Assembly (NCBI GenBank): GCA_023614405.1
Contig: CM042697.1
Location: forward strand, 307,800,323-307,864,322
Direction: 5' to 3'
DNA from: Avena insularis
Taxonomy: Eukaryota; Streptophyta; Magnoliopsida; Poales; Poaceae
Length of the DNA stretch: 64,000 nucleotides
The notes beneath the pieces are model-generated. The model was not told the origin of the DNA and ran no database searches. It saw only the letters and a program-made list of their open reading frames with translations. Below, in pieces: positions 47,733-60,700 of this stretch; positions within the stretch are counted from its first letter, which is position 1; each line of letters begins with the position of its first letter. The position numbers were made by a program, and so were the translations under genes.

Positions 47733-47892
47733 ATGTTAAAGTATACAACCGTCAATGCCACGCCAACTCCCTCAGGACTAGATAACCTAGAAATGATCGA
47801 TGAATGTACCTCGACCACGGCCAGGCAAATGATCGAGCAGGTTGTGCGCGAAGCACCCTAGAGTCTGTTGCACGTCCGGTCCACAGGCAGCG
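47733..47892. other. Short unassigned stretch before element C
   Basis: 160 bp of mixed composition, possibly the 5' part of the Harbinger element. CAGCG at 47888-47892 is the presumed left target site of element C; its partner would lie beyond the window. Confidence 0.4.
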
Positions 47893-49159
47893 TGTAACAT
47901 CCCAAAAATATTGATCATGATTATCAAATTCTAATCACTAAAATTAGGGTTAACAAAAACTTTGATTAAAGAAAAACCAAATGAATGCATGTGTGTATGT
48001 GATGATTGTATGAATGCATGAATGGACTTATGTGATTAATCTAAATAGAAAGGAATGGTTTAAAGATGAAAATAACATCATATAAAACATTTCCAAGCAG
48101 AAACAAATCAAGAGAAAATAAAAAACAAATCAAATAAGGCAAATGGTAATTTTTGCCAAACTTTCTCACTAGGCCACTTTGAGTGTTTCTAGTCTAAGAT
48201 TTCAAACAGAAACTTTTCCATTTCTTTTCACCCCTTGCAAGACCAAGTAAAAGTGAATCAAAGCCCACCTTTCAAACTTACAGAAACATTTGGCAACCCC
48301 ATTCAAATGACAATTCAAAATTGAATCTTTAACATATGTGAAGATCACACATTTTCAAAACCCAACCAAACCAGAGCCCCTTGACCAATCCAACTAACCC
48401 AAGACTCCCTAGTATGTAACTAGCAAACCCACCAAATTTGAATCCAAAATTCAAATTTGAATTTCTTTTGGCCATTTCATCAAACACCTTGTGATCAGCA
48501 AACAAACAAACATCAAACACTATTAGTAGCAGTAATTTTGGCCAACCTTGTCCCCTCTCTAGCTCACTCTACACTCTCAGTAGATGATCAAAATAATCTA
48601 ACTAGCCTTAGCACCACTATGAGCAAGCATAGCCATTAATGGTGACCATGCCGAGAGCACCATTGTCACTCCGATGTCGCCAGCGAGCTAGAGGAAGCTC
48701 TAGCCTCGCCAACCTTGTATGGGACACGCAGCACCGTCCACCGCCACCCCCTGTCCAAGCCCTGAGCCTTGCCAGCCCCTGGACCACACGACAAGCTCGC
48801 ATCCAGTTTCTCTGTGTGCGTGCCGAGAGCGCGCCAGTGGGCTGTCCGCGACACCAGCCCACAGACCACGCGCCGCCCTCGCCGCCTTCATACGTGATCG
48901 CCAACACCCAGCACCACGCCAGACAACCCCGTTCGCTGCCATGTGGACCATGGACGGTGTGCACCATTAAACTTGCCATCGGATCCGCCTAGAGCGCCAC
49001 GACGTTCCGACCGTTCCTCACCGTCCCACGCCTCGCCATCAAGCCGTTGAGCTTCGCCAGGAGGCAACGCATCGCCCCCTATCGTCGCCCATGCCATTAG
49101 CACGCTGTGCCGACGACGACGATGAGCTCCACCCGCGCCCGTCGGTCCCCTTAAGGCAC

Positions 49160-49167
49160 TATAAAAG
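49160..49167 (+). promoter_or_regulatory. TATA box of C's 5' LTR
   Basis: TATAAAAG in the GC-rich block, followed by CTCCCCACCTCTCACTG. This is the promoter that would make C's genomic RNA. Confidence 0.75.
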
Positions 49168-51233
49168 GAGGCCACCCCCGTTCGATTTGAGCACACCATC
49201 CCACTCCCCACCTCTCACTGATCACACTCACTCACCCCCGGAGCAAGGAGAGCACCAGGTGGCCGGAATTTCACTGGAGTTCGCCGCTGCAGAGGAGGAG
49301 AGGCGTCCTCGATTGGAGCCGCCCTAGGAGGAGCTGCCGGTACCAGGAGGATCGCTGTCGTCGACTTCGTCGTTCGCCCCCATCTCCGACCATTGCCGGA
49401 GCCCCGGTGGGCCCCCACTGGCCGCGCTAGGGTTCAGCCTCGCCGCGTCCTGTTCAGGCGTGGAGGATGAACCACAACTGTAGCATTAGAACTAGATCGC
49501 ACGACCTAGATCACCCTGTACCCCTTCGCCACTCGATGTCTCACTGACGAGTGGGGTCGTTCACTTAACCAGCCCGCATGCACGATGTGCGTAGTGGGCC
49601 GACCCAATTAAACCTCTCGCGCGACCCAGCAATTCAAACTTAGGTTTATTCATTCAGTTGAAAATCAGTTATGTACCTAGATTCAAAAATCAACTCAGCT
49701 CGATTCACGGAACCAAAATGCATGAAACCAATTTTGTTAGAAAGTTACTGGAGTGCTTAATCCAAGCCAGTTGGATTCAAACCATTTAGATTTGTAGATC
49801 ACCCATGGTAAAAATAACAAGACAGAAGCTTTTCTGCATTCAAACATTTTTCAAAATTCAACCATGAAAGCTTTTGAGTTGATTCCAACTCTCAAAAATC
49901 ACATTTAACCATACCTTTCAGAATATATAAAAATGTAGAGGGTTACTTGCAGAAATAATGATCAAGTAATAAAAGAATGGCTCATAGGCCATTCTAGTCA
50001 TTTTATTTAATTAAAATAAAAAGGTTAAACCTTATTAAATTGTGGCACCACTTTAAATCACATTCCCAAGTACTGAAATATGTGGTGATGACATGTGTCA
50101 ACATGATCTCCTGTTTTAGTTGGAGAATATTAAATCTTAAGTAGTTTTTCAATGAGTAGAAATTACATTTCAAAAATAAAATAAATAAGACAAGTGCTTT
50201 AATCTTTGTGATAATAGTGATGATGCTAGATCATATAGGGCGAACCTTTGTGTGCTAAATAGAGTAGTTAAGTATTGTGTGGTGATTGTGTACCTCGTAT
50301 TTATTTATAGACGCTAGTACTGACCAAGGATACGAGGAGGAAGGAGGATACTAAGAGGAAGAAGCCGAGGAGAACTTCAACCACTACTCTGCACAAGGCA
50401 AGCCTAATACTACTAGTTGAATTGGCAAGCTAATATTTGCAAGCTATTGACTTTGCAAGCTAACACTTGCAACTTAGCAAGCTTATACCCCTTGATGACA
50501 CACCATCCTAGTTTTACTTGCAAGATTAGTATTTTATTTCTTTATTAAAGCTTTCTCTTAGAGTTTACTTAGTGACTTGTAGATTTCAGAAAGATATTTA
50601 AAGGTAGCATAAAGAGCATAAAACTTGGCCTAAATTAGATAATATTTATGTCATCCTGTGGCATGAGATTGAACTTAGCTAATTCACACTTGATTACCAC
50701 CCCTCATTAGTGTTTACCCCCACCTATAGTTGCTAGTGCTAAGCATAAAACTTGATCAACTTTAGATGGGAATACTTGGTGAAAATGGTTATGAAAACCT
50801 TAGAATGATGAGTCATTCTACTAAAATGTTTTGACATGTGTTCTTGAATACCCGATGATTTTGATGATGAAAATGTTAAGGCATGAGCCTTAGCCCTTTA
50901 TAAAACTGATGGTTGTCTGGATGCAATACCATTCCAATTTTACCGTACAACCACAATACCCGAAAATTGGGTAGGGCTTGACTAGAAATTTATATACCTT
51001 AGTATGGGTTCCCTTGCAGCCAAGGTTTGAGCTGAGGCTACCTTGTGAAGATTGTCCACCTATGTAGTTCCCAAGATGATAGTTGGTCATGGTTGGGAGG
51101 CCAAACTCACAGGAGAGGTGCCTATACTAGGGCATATAATTGAAAGGTTAGGATTGATTATCCGCATACTGAGTATGGTGAATTCAGGATTGTTCCTGAC
51201 GGATGTATCGAATGTTGTGGTGAAATGTACAAT

Positions 51234-51274
51234 CTCTGCAGAGTGTCAAACTATTCGAATAGCCGCGTCCGCGG
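51234..51274 (+). promoter_or_regulatory. LTR dyads 1 and 2 in C's 5' LTR
   Basis: CTCTGCAGAG and CCGCGTCCGCGG, both perfectly symmetric, 19 bp apart. The 3' LTR lost this part to the G insertion. Confidence 0.65.
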
Positions 51275-51897
51275 TTATGGACAGTTGGAGTCGCCATACT
51301 GTTCCGTCGTCAGATGTTTTCAAAATGACTTGTGAAATGAATTATGACTTTGACTTGACCACAACAGAGTTGTGACATGAAATTCAAGTTCCCACTTAGG
51401 TGTTATAAAACTTTCAACTAGCTTTCTTTGCTTCTGAACTCAATAGAGATAAATATGGCTTTTTGCAAAAACAACCCTAGAGCTTAGTATATCCTACTCA
51501 AAAACCACTTTACTTGTTAGTATTAGTTTGCGAGTACTTAAAGAGTAGTCATGGCTTTGTCCGTGGCTATTCCCATGGCAGACTATGAAGAGTAGTATTC
51601 AGAAGATGGACAGCAGAAAGGTTCTGACAACTAGGATCATCTCCCATCGTCAGCATTGCCTGTGATCATGAAGATGGAGTCTCGCCTACGCTATCGTTAT
51701 TATTACGTTATTCCGCTGCTTGAATTGTATTAAGACTGGATTATGAGATCCTTATTTGTGTAAGACCTTATGTATGGTTTGTAATGGATGATGTACTGTG
51801 ATATCCAATATGTTATGTCTCGCAAAAATGGTAATCCTGGGATTGCGATGTATGGCATAACAGGCATCTGGGATTAAAAATCTGGGTGTTGACAAGT

Positions 51898-51909
51898 TGG
51901 TATCAGAGC
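51898..51909 (+). other. Primer binding site of element C (initiator Met tRNA)
   Basis: TGGTATCAGAGC, three bases after the 5' LTR end. Confidence 0.93.
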
Positions 51910-52124
51910 CATCCTGACCATAGGAGACCCTAGTTTAGAATGGACGTTTGAATCAAAAACTTAGTTTCAAAACCAAGGAAGTGAGTATTTACGAAAAATT
52001 ATTCTCATTCTTATCACTTAGACTCTTTCATGAAAATTCATGCTCCTCAAAAATTCTTACAAACTTACTTAAAATTTTACACACTTGATCAATCTACTAA
52101 CTTACTCATCCTATATTCTTATAG

Positions 52125-52924
52125 ATGGACGTGAAGTACAACAAGTTTTATCAGTTGGGGAATGGAGGAGACCTCATCTTTGAGCGTGACTTGGACCAGC
52201 TGGCAGAGATGCTGGAGCGGCCGCACCCCGAGTTCTTCGGAGCTTAGCTCAACGATCAGGAAGGGGAGGATTTGTAGTGGCTAGTTGTTGTAAGTCTCCG
52301 GGGAAAGATTGAAGCCCCCACTGCAGAGGGAATTCAGTTCACCTTGAGAGAGAACAACTGGCTCGATGGACTTGCCAGGGCCATGCAGGAAGCTCTTGCC
52401 CATCTATGTGGGCATAGTATCAATCAAATCAAGGGTACCCGCTTTGAGTTATACCCAAGGCGTGATGTTATGGGACAGCCACTGGAGGCCCCATATCACC
52501 ATGAGCTGAAGAGTCAACTGGACCACCTCAGCTTCATGATGTATGGCCGTCAAAAGGAGTTAGGCAATGCCGCTCATACGCCAACCACGAGTATACCATC
52601 GCCACCAAGAAGGATCAAACCATTGCCATGCTAGTGAAGGATCGCCAGTCTCATCGCCATCAACTTGACAAGAAAGAGCACATCATTGCCCGTCTTCGCC
52701 ACCGGATCACGGAGTTGGAGGAGATTGTCCACGAGAGAGATATGCAGTTGGAGGAGAGGGATAATGCAGGGGAAGACCTTCGTGGAGACCCCTACTCCTA
52801 TATCAGCAATGATGATGACTTTCTGGAGGATCAGGCCATGGACTTCTTCACCGATGAGGATGACTTCGCCTTCATAGATGATGATGATGATGAGGATGAT
52901 GAGGACACTGACTCCGAGGAGTAG
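52125..52924 (+). pseudogene. Element C: extra ORF upstream of gag (ORF0)
   Basis: From ATG 52125 (MDVKYNKFYQLGNGGDLIFE) one frame, with TAG stops at 52245 and 52278, runs to 52634. A base shift around 52575 then joins a frame that ends at TAG 52922-52924. The ancestral product was about 265 residues: an N-terminal globular part, a charged coiled-coil stretch (KEHIIARLRHRITELEEIVH), and a very acidic C-terminus (IDDDDDEDDEDTDSEE). It sits between primer site and gag in the sense orientation. The family function is unknown to me; it is not gag, pol or an antisense env-like gene. Element B keeps its acidic tail. Confidence 0.7.
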
Positions 52925-53164
52925 TAGCACTTGAGCACTAGCGTTAGTGAGTTGTATTCGGTCCCACTGTATCGTAGCTTCCCAGAATGGTTCTTAAAAC
53001 CATCTGTTTTCCTTTGTTGTGGTGTGTGTTTGTATCGTCTGCTATGAATGAATGAAAAGCAAGTTGCTAGAAAAATTTGAGTCAAACTTTGAAAACTTTT
53101 CAAACAAAAAACCCCCGAACCTTAGAAATTTTCCCCTTTTCTCATGATCTATCTCAATCTTTAG
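52925..53164 (+). other. Element C: spacer between ORF0 and gag
   Basis: 240 bp parallel to 563-805 of element B; no coding frame and no site I can defend. Confidence 0.6.
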
Positions 53165-54886
53165 ATGCATCGCGGAGGAAGCACTTAATCCCCGGACCCG
53201 ATGTTGCAAATCTTGCAAATGTTGGTTTCTGACCGCGAAGCTGAAAGAGCCGAACGTCAAGCCAACTTAGCCACCCTTCAACAGATAGCTTAGATGGCCA
53301 ACAACCATCAAGGCCATGGAAATCAGGACAACCATGGATCTAAGCTCAAGAATTTCCAGAACACCAATCCACCCATTTTCACTAAGTCAGAAGAGCCCTT
53401 AGATGCCGATGATTGGCTGCAAACCATGAAGAACAATCTGGAAGTTGCAGGAGTGGAAGCTAACAAGAAAGTACCGTTTGCCACCCACTACCTGGTCGGA
53501 GATGCAAGAGCATGGTGGAACAGCGTTCGCGCAATGACAGGAGGTCAGATGATGACTTGGGAAGAGTTCAAAGTCAGGTTCATTAGAACCCATGTGCCAC
53601 CGGGTTTGATCAAGAGGATGAGAGATGAATTCAGAGAACTGAAGCAAGGCAGGATGATAGTAGTGGAAAACTGTGACAAATTCTTGTCATTGGCTAGGTA
53701 TGCACCAGATGAGATAGACACTAAAGCCAAGAAGAAGGAGAGATTCCTGAATGGTCTGCACGATGAGATGCAGACAATGTTAGTCAATATCCCCTTTGCT
53801 GATATTGAAGCCTTAGTTGACTCTGCCATTCAGATGGAAGGAAAGATCAACCAAGCTAATGAGAACCGCAAGTGTCGCATGATGCATCAACTAGGAACCC
53901 ACCATACACCAAAGTATCGCCCCAACCCATTTCCAGGATTTGCCCCAAGAACCAACATACCCCCGATGAACTGTCCGACCTATCGCAACCGTGGAAATCC
54001 ATGGCCTGGAGGAAACCACAACAACCCCAGCAACTTCAATCGTGCTTCACCCAAGTTCAACAACAACAATGTCGCCACCAACACCAACACTGCCCCAAGG
54101 ACTGGAAGCAATGGTGTTCCTATTGCAGCAAAGGACAAGTCGCAAGTGACTTGTTATGAATGTGGAACCAAAGGTCACTATTCCAATGAGTTCCCCAAGA
54201 AGATTGCCGCAGCCCCCAATGCAAATGCCCTAGCTCATCAGCAGCGTTGTTTTTAGCCTGGAAGAAGGTTTGCCCCAGGGAACTCGCTCAACTGCAACAG
54301 CTGTCTCTTTCTCATGCATGCTGAAGAAGCCCAAGAAGCGCCAGATGTCGTGCTGGGTATGTTTTCTGTTAAATCAGTACTTGCAAGAGTGTTGTTTGAT
54401 TCTGGAGCATCGCACTCGTTTGTTACTGAAGAATTTGCATGCACTAGTAAGATTCAACCCACCAAATTGAAGCATGTTATGATAGTTCAAATACCTGGTT
54501 CAACCACCAAAGCTAGACAAATTTGCAAAGCTGTGCCTATCCGAATCCATGGCATAGATTTTTATGCTAATCTAATAGTACTCGGAACTAAAGGTTTGGA
54601 AGTAGTACTAGGAATGGATTGGATGCCCAAACATAAAGGATTAATTGATTGTGCCAAGAAAGCCATAACCATGACCAGTACAGCAGGAATATCAGTCGAG
54701 CATGTATCGGAAACCTTGCCCCGCCAATTCAAGTGCAACAAGAGTATAGCCCAGCCAACCATTGACCAAGTCCGAATAGTCTGTGAATACCTCGATGTAT
54801 TTCCAGATGTTTTGCCTGGTATGCCCCTAGATCAGGATATCGAGTTTATCATTGAACTAATCCCTAGAACCGGACCCATAGCCTAG
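53165..54886 (+). pseudogene. Element C: gag and protease
   Basis: One frame from ATG 53165 with stops at 53186, 53291 and 54254 ends at TAG 54884-54886. The gag core (ATHYLVGDARAWWNSVRAM, FLNGLHDEMQTMLVN) is conserved. The zinc knuckle reads CYECGTKGHYSNEF: its last Cys (TTC at 54191) is lost. The protease site DSGAS (54398-54412) and LGMDW are intact, and the 22 bp missing from element B are present here (about 54615-54640). In an intact copy gag-pol would be one continuous frame. Confidence 0.92.
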
Positions 54887-56178
54887 AGACCATATAGTAT
54901 GAACCCGTCGGAACTCGTGGAACTGAAGAAGCAACTAGATGCCATGCTGGAAATAGGATTGATCCAACCAAGTGCGTCACCATGGAGATCACCTGTTTTA
55001 TTTGTGGATAAGAAAGATGGAGGTAACCGTTTATGTATGGATTATCGGAAGTTGAATGATGTCACCATCAAGAACAAGTACCCACTGCCAAAGATAGAAG
55101 ATCTATTTGACCAGTTGACTGGTGCCAAAGTGTTTTCTAAGATTGATCTTAGAACTGGCTATCATCAACTCAAGATTCGTGCAGAGGATATTCCAAAGAC
55201 TGCCTTTACCACCAGATATAGATTGTATGAGTATACTTTCATGTCTTTTGGATTAACCAATGCCCCAGCTTATTTCATGAACCTCATGAATAAGATTTTT
55301 ATGGACTTCCTGGACAAGTTTGTCGTTGTTTTCATCAATGACATTCTGATTTATTCCAAATCAGAAGAAGAACATGAGCTACACCTAAGGACCATTCTTG
55401 GAACCCTTAGAGAGCATCAGCTGTATGCCAAGTTTAGCACATGTGAATTCTGGTTACAGGAGGTAGGATTCCTCGGACATATCGTATCAGCCGGAGGAAT
55501 TGCCGTTGACCCTGCAAAGGTGAAGGATGTTGAATATTAGCAAGCCCCAACCACTCAAACCCAAGTTCGGGCATTTCTCAGATTAGAAGGATACTACCGC
55601 AAGTTCATAGAAGGATTCTTGAGTATTGCTAGACCCATGACCCAATTGTTGAAGAAGGACAAGAAGTTTGAATGGACGGAAAAATGTGAAGCGAGCTTTC
55701 AGGAACTCGAGAGAAGATTGATTTTAGCCCCAATATTGATCATGCCGGATATCATGAAGCCCTTTGATGTATATTGTGACGCATCCAAGATTGGTCATGG
55801 ATGTGTGTTGATGAAAGAAGGAAAAGTTATATCTTATCTATCCCAACAACTGAAGCAGCCTGAATAGAATTATCAACCCATGACCTTGAACTAGCAGTCG
55901 TAGTTCTAGCCCTGAAAACATGGAGGCATTATATGATGGGAAATCGTTGTGAGATTTATTCGGATCACAAGAGCCTGAAGTATATATTCACTCAGAAGGA
56001 GCCGAATATGAGGCAGAGAAGATGGATTGAGCTAATCAAGGACTATGATATGGACATTCACTATCACCCCGGTAAAGCCAATGTGGTAGAAGATGCCCTT
56101 AGCAGATTGTCGTGCCGCTTGAACTCCATGATTCTGAAGGAGCAACCAAGTTTGCACAAAGAGATGGAAGATTTCTGA
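54887..56178 (+). pseudogene. Element C: reverse transcriptase and RNase H
   Basis: RT runs from [17 protein letters not shown] through [15 protein letters not shown] and [12 protein letters not shown]. The catalytic motif is FIND (55331-55342), where element B has FIDD: the first Asp codon GAT became AAT, which should abolish polymerase activity. A stop at 55538-55540 and others precede RNase H. RNase H ([31 protein letters not shown]) is split by a one-base loss near 55872, and a TGA at 56176-56178 ends the frame. Confidence 0.92.
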
Positions 56179-57675
56179 ATGGAATTAGTAAGTGAAGGAT
56201 TTTTGGCTAGCATAGAACCTCAACCCACTTTGATCAGTCAGATCAAGGAGGCGCAGAAAGGAAATGCTAGTATCGACAGAATCAAACGTCGTATCGATAT
56301 AGGCAAAGTACCGGGATTCACTAAGGATGAAGAAGGAGTTTTGTGGTACAAAGGACGTCTCTGTGTACCAACAGATTCAGAGTTGAAAGAAGTTATTTTG
56401 AAGGAGGCCCATGATACTCTTTATTCTATCCACCCCGGAGGAACAAAGATGTATCAGGATTTGAAGGAACAATTTTGGTGGCATAATATGAAGAGAGAAA
56501 TCGGAAGCTATATCGCAAAGTGTGATATTTGTCAGAGAGCCAAGGTGAGACATCAGATACCCGCAGGACTGTTGCAACCATTACAGATTCCGAAATGGAA
56601 ATGGGATTCAGTTGGAATGGACTTTATCACCGGATTGCCTACTTCTAGTAGGGTAAATGACTCTATTTGGGTCATAGTTGATAGATTGTCCAAGGTAGCC
56701 CATTTCTTACCAGTCAAGACCACCTACCAGAGTTTGAATCTAGCAGAGTTATACATCGCTAGAATCGTCAGTCTGCACGGAGTCCCCAAGAACATTGTAT
56801 CAGATTGAGGAACTCAGTTTACCTCGAGATTTTGGAAGAAAGTCCAAGAAGGTTTAGGAACCCGACTAGATTTCAGCACAACTTATCACCCTCATACTGA
56901 TGGACAAACGGAGCGAGTAAATCAAGTACTCGAAGATATGCTGAGAGCATGTGTGCTAGAGTATGGATCTAAATGGGAAGACTGTCCGCCTTTCGCAGAA
57001 ATTTTCATACAACAACAGTTATCAAGCTAGTTTGCAAATGGCCCCATTTGAATTCATGTATGGAAGGAAGTGTCATACCCCTTTGAATTGGTCGGAAGTA
57101 GGAGAGAGTCAGATCTTCGGACCAGACATCCTACAAGAAGAAGAAGAGAAAGTTCACAAGATTCGTGAGCACCTCAAGACCGCCCAGTCAAGACAGAAGA
57201 GTTACACCGACAAGAGACATCGAGACCTCGCTTTCAATATCGGAGATTTTGTATATCTCAAAGTGTCGCGTTTGAAGGGAATGCAGCATTTCCAGCTCAA
57301 AGGAAAGTTAGCCCCCAGATATATCAGACCTTTCAAGATTCTGAATCATCGAGGAGAAGTATCATATCAATTGGAACTTCCAGAGGAAATGTCAGCCGTG
57401 CACAATGTGTTCCATATATCGTTACTTCGCAAATGCCTTGAAGTTCCGGAGAAGACTGAAGTTTTCCAGAACATTGATCACCGCACCATAGAGATCAACG
57501 ATGACCTGACGTATCCTGAAGTACCCATCCGTATTTTGGAGGAAGCTTTCCGAACAACCAGAACCCGACGCATCAAGTTTCTCAAGATTCAGTGGAGTAA
57601 CCACACTGAAGAAGAGCTACCTAGGAGCGAGAAGATCACATCAAGACGGAGTTTCCCGATCTCTTTAAATCCTAG
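56179..57675 (+). pseudogene. Element C: integrase and chromodomain
   Basis: The zinc-binding region is complete (HDTLYSIHPGG, then CDICQRAK). The catalytic D, D and E are at 56620-56622 (GMDF), 56803-56805 (SD followed at once by a TGA) and 56911-56913 (QTERVN). An extra A near 57000 shifts the frame. From 56963 the frame is open through the GPY/F-type module (YIRPFKILN, Gly changed to Arg) to a C-terminal chromodomain (FRTTRTRRIKFLKIQWSNHT). A further base loss near 57620 alters its end relative to B (ATWERED). The ancestral stop is TAG 57673-57675. Confidence 0.92.
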
Positions 57676-57720
57676 GTATATTTTTTATTCTTTTTCAAAT
57701 CTCGGGACGAGATTTTGTTT

Positions 57721-57734
57721 AAGGAGGGAAGGTT
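57721..57734 (+). other. Polypurine tract of element C
   Basis: AAGGAGGGAAGG immediately before the 3' LTR, as in element B. Confidence 0.88.
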
Positions 57735-60700
57735 TGTAACATCCCAAAAATATTGATCATGATTATCAAATTCTAATCACTAAAATTAGGGTTAACAAAA
57801 ACTTTGATTAAAGAAAAAACAAATGAATGCATGTGTGTATGTGATGGTTGTATGAATGCATGAATGGACTTATGTGATTAATCTAAATACAAGGAATGGT
57901 TTAAAGATGAAAATAACACCATCTAAAACATTTCCAAGAAGAAACAAATCAAGAGAAAATAAAAACAAATCAAATAAGGCAAATGGTCATTTTTGCCAAT
58001 CTTGCTCACTAGGCCACTTTGAGTGTTTCTAGTCCAAGATTTCAAACAGAAACTTTTCCATTTCTTTTCACCCCTTGCAAGACCAAGTAAAAGTGAATCA
58101 AAGCCCACCTTTCAAACTTACAGAAACATTTGGCAACCCCATTCAAATGACAATTCAAAATTGAATCGTTAACATATGTGAAGATCACACATTTTCAAAA
58201 CCTAACCAAACCAGTGCCCCTTGACCAATCCATCTAACCCAAGACTCTCTAGTATGTAACTAGCAAACCCACCAAGTTTGAATCCAAAATTCAAATTTGA
58301 ATTTCTTTCGGCCATTTCATCAAACACCTTGTGATCGGCAAACAATCAAACATCAAACACTATTAGTAGTAGTAATTTTGGGCAATCTTGTCCCCTCTCT
58401 AGCTTACTCTACACTCTCAGTAGATGATCAAACTAATTTAACTAGCCTTAGCACCACTGTGAGCAAGAATAGCCATCTATGGTGACCATGCCGAGAGCAC
58501 CATTGTCACCCCCATGTCGCCAGCGAGCTAGAGGAAGCTCTAGCCTCGCCAACCTTGTCTGGGACACGCAACACCGTCCACCGCCACCTCCTGTCCAATC
58601 CTCGAGCCTTGCCAGCCCCTGGACCACACGGCAAGATCGCGCCCAGTTTCTCTGCGTGCGTGCCGAGAGCGCGCCAGTGCGTCGTCAGCGACACCAGCCC
58701 ACAGACCGCGCTCCGCCCTCGCCGCCTGCATACGTGATCGCCAGCACCCCGGCACCTCGCCAGACAACCCCGTTCGCCGCTGCGCGGACCATGGACGATG
58801 TGCGCCATTAAACTTGTCGTCGGACCCGCCCAGAGCATCACGACGTTCTGAACATTCCTCACCGCCCCCCGCCTCGCCATCAAGCCATTGAGCTTCGCCA
58901 GGAGGCAACGCACCGCCCCTATCATCGCCCATGCCATTAGCACGCTGTGCCGACGACCACGACGAGCTCCACCCGCGCCCGTCGATCCCCAAGAACTGTA
59001 AAAGGAGGCCACCCCCGTTCGATTTGAGCACACCATCTCACTCCCCACCTCTCACTGATCACACCCACTCACCCCCGGATCAAGGCGAGCACCAGGTGGC
59101 AGGAATTTCACCGGAGTTCGCTGTTGCCGAGGAGGAGAGGACCCGTCGATTGGAGCCGCCCCAGGAGGAGCTGCCGGTACCAGGAGGATCGCCGTCATCG
59201 ACTTCGTCGTTCGCCCCCATCGCCTACCATCGTCGGAGCCCCGGTGAGCCCCCACTGACCCCCACTGGCAGCGCTAGGGTTCAGCCTCGTCGCGTCCTGT
59301 TCAGGCGTGGACGATGAACCACATCCGTAGGATTAGAACTAGATCGCACGGCCTAGATCACCTCGTACCCCTTTACCACTTGTTGTCTCACTGACGAGTG
59401 GGGTCGTTCACTTAACCAGCCAGCTGCAGCGTGAAAAGTCTTGCCCGCTTAAACCTTCCGCGCGACCCAGCAATTCAAACTTAGGTTTATTCATTTAGTT
59501 TCAAAATCAGTTCTGTACCAAGATTCAAAAATCAACTCAGCTCGATTCATGAAACCAAAATGCATAAAACCAATTTTGTTAGAAAGGTACTGGAGTGCTT
59601 AATCCAAGCCCGTTGGATTCAAACCATTTAGATTTGTAGATCACCCATGGTAAAAATAACAAGGCAGAAGCTTTTCTGCATTCAAACATTTTTCAAAATT
59701 CAACCATGAAAGCTTTTGAGTTGATTCCAACTCTTAAAAATCACATTTAACCATACCTTTCTGAATATATAAAAATATAGAGGGTTACTTGCAGAAATAA
59801 TGATCGAGTAATAAAAGAATGCTTCATAGGCCATTCTAGTCATTTTATTTAATTAAAATAAAAAGGTTAAACCTTATTAAATTGTGGCACCACTTTAAAT
59901 CACATTCCTAAGTACTGAAATATGTGGTGATGGCATGTGTCAACATGATCCCATGTTTTAGTTGGAGAATATTAAATCTTAAGTAGTTTTTCAATGAGTA
60001 GAAATTACTTTTCTAAAATAAAATAAATAAGACAAGTGCTTTAATCTTTGTGATAATAGTGATTATGCTAGATCATCTAGGGTGAACCTTTGTGTGCTAA
60101 ATAGAGTAGTTAAGTACTGTATGGTGATTGTGTACCTCGTATTTATTTATAGATGCTAGTACCGACCAAGGATACGAGGAGGAAGGAGGATACTACGAGG
60201 AAGAAGCCGAGGAGAACTTCAACCACTACTCTACACAAGTCAAGCCTAATACTACTAGTTGAATTGGCAAGCTAATATTTGCAAGCTATTGACTTTGCAA
60301 GCTAACACTTGCAACTTAGCAAGCTTATACCCCTTGATGACACACCATCCTAGTTTTACTTGCAAGCATAGTATTTTATTTCTTTATTAAAGCTTTCTCT
60401 TAGAGTTTACTTAGTGACTTGTAGATTTCAGAAAGATATTTAAAGGTAGCATAAAGAGCATAAAACTTGGCCTAAATTAGATAATATTGATGTAATTATG
60501 AGGCATGAGATTGAACTTAGCTAATTCACACTTGATTACCACCCCTCATTAGTGTTTACCCCCACCTATAGTTGCTAGTGCTAAGCATAAAACTTGATCA
60601 ACTTTAGATGGGAATACTTGGTGAAAATGGTTATGAAACCTTAGAATGATGAGTCATTCTACTGAAATGTTTTGACATGTGTTCTTGAACACCATATGAT

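Larger units (their letters stand above)
47893..51894 (+). repeat. Element C: 5' LTR (4.0 kb)
   Basis: TGTAACATCCCAAAAATA to GGGTGTTGACA. Modules in order: TATA box (49160), donor-like GTGGGC (49407), exon-like segment (50311-50397, one internal stop), dyad 1 CTCTGCAGAG (51234-51243), dyad 2 CCGCGTCCGCGG (51263-51274), inverted repeat GAGTAC-TTAAAGA-GTAGTC (51532-51550, one mismatch). The remainder is AT-rich with no coding signal. Confidence 0.92.
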
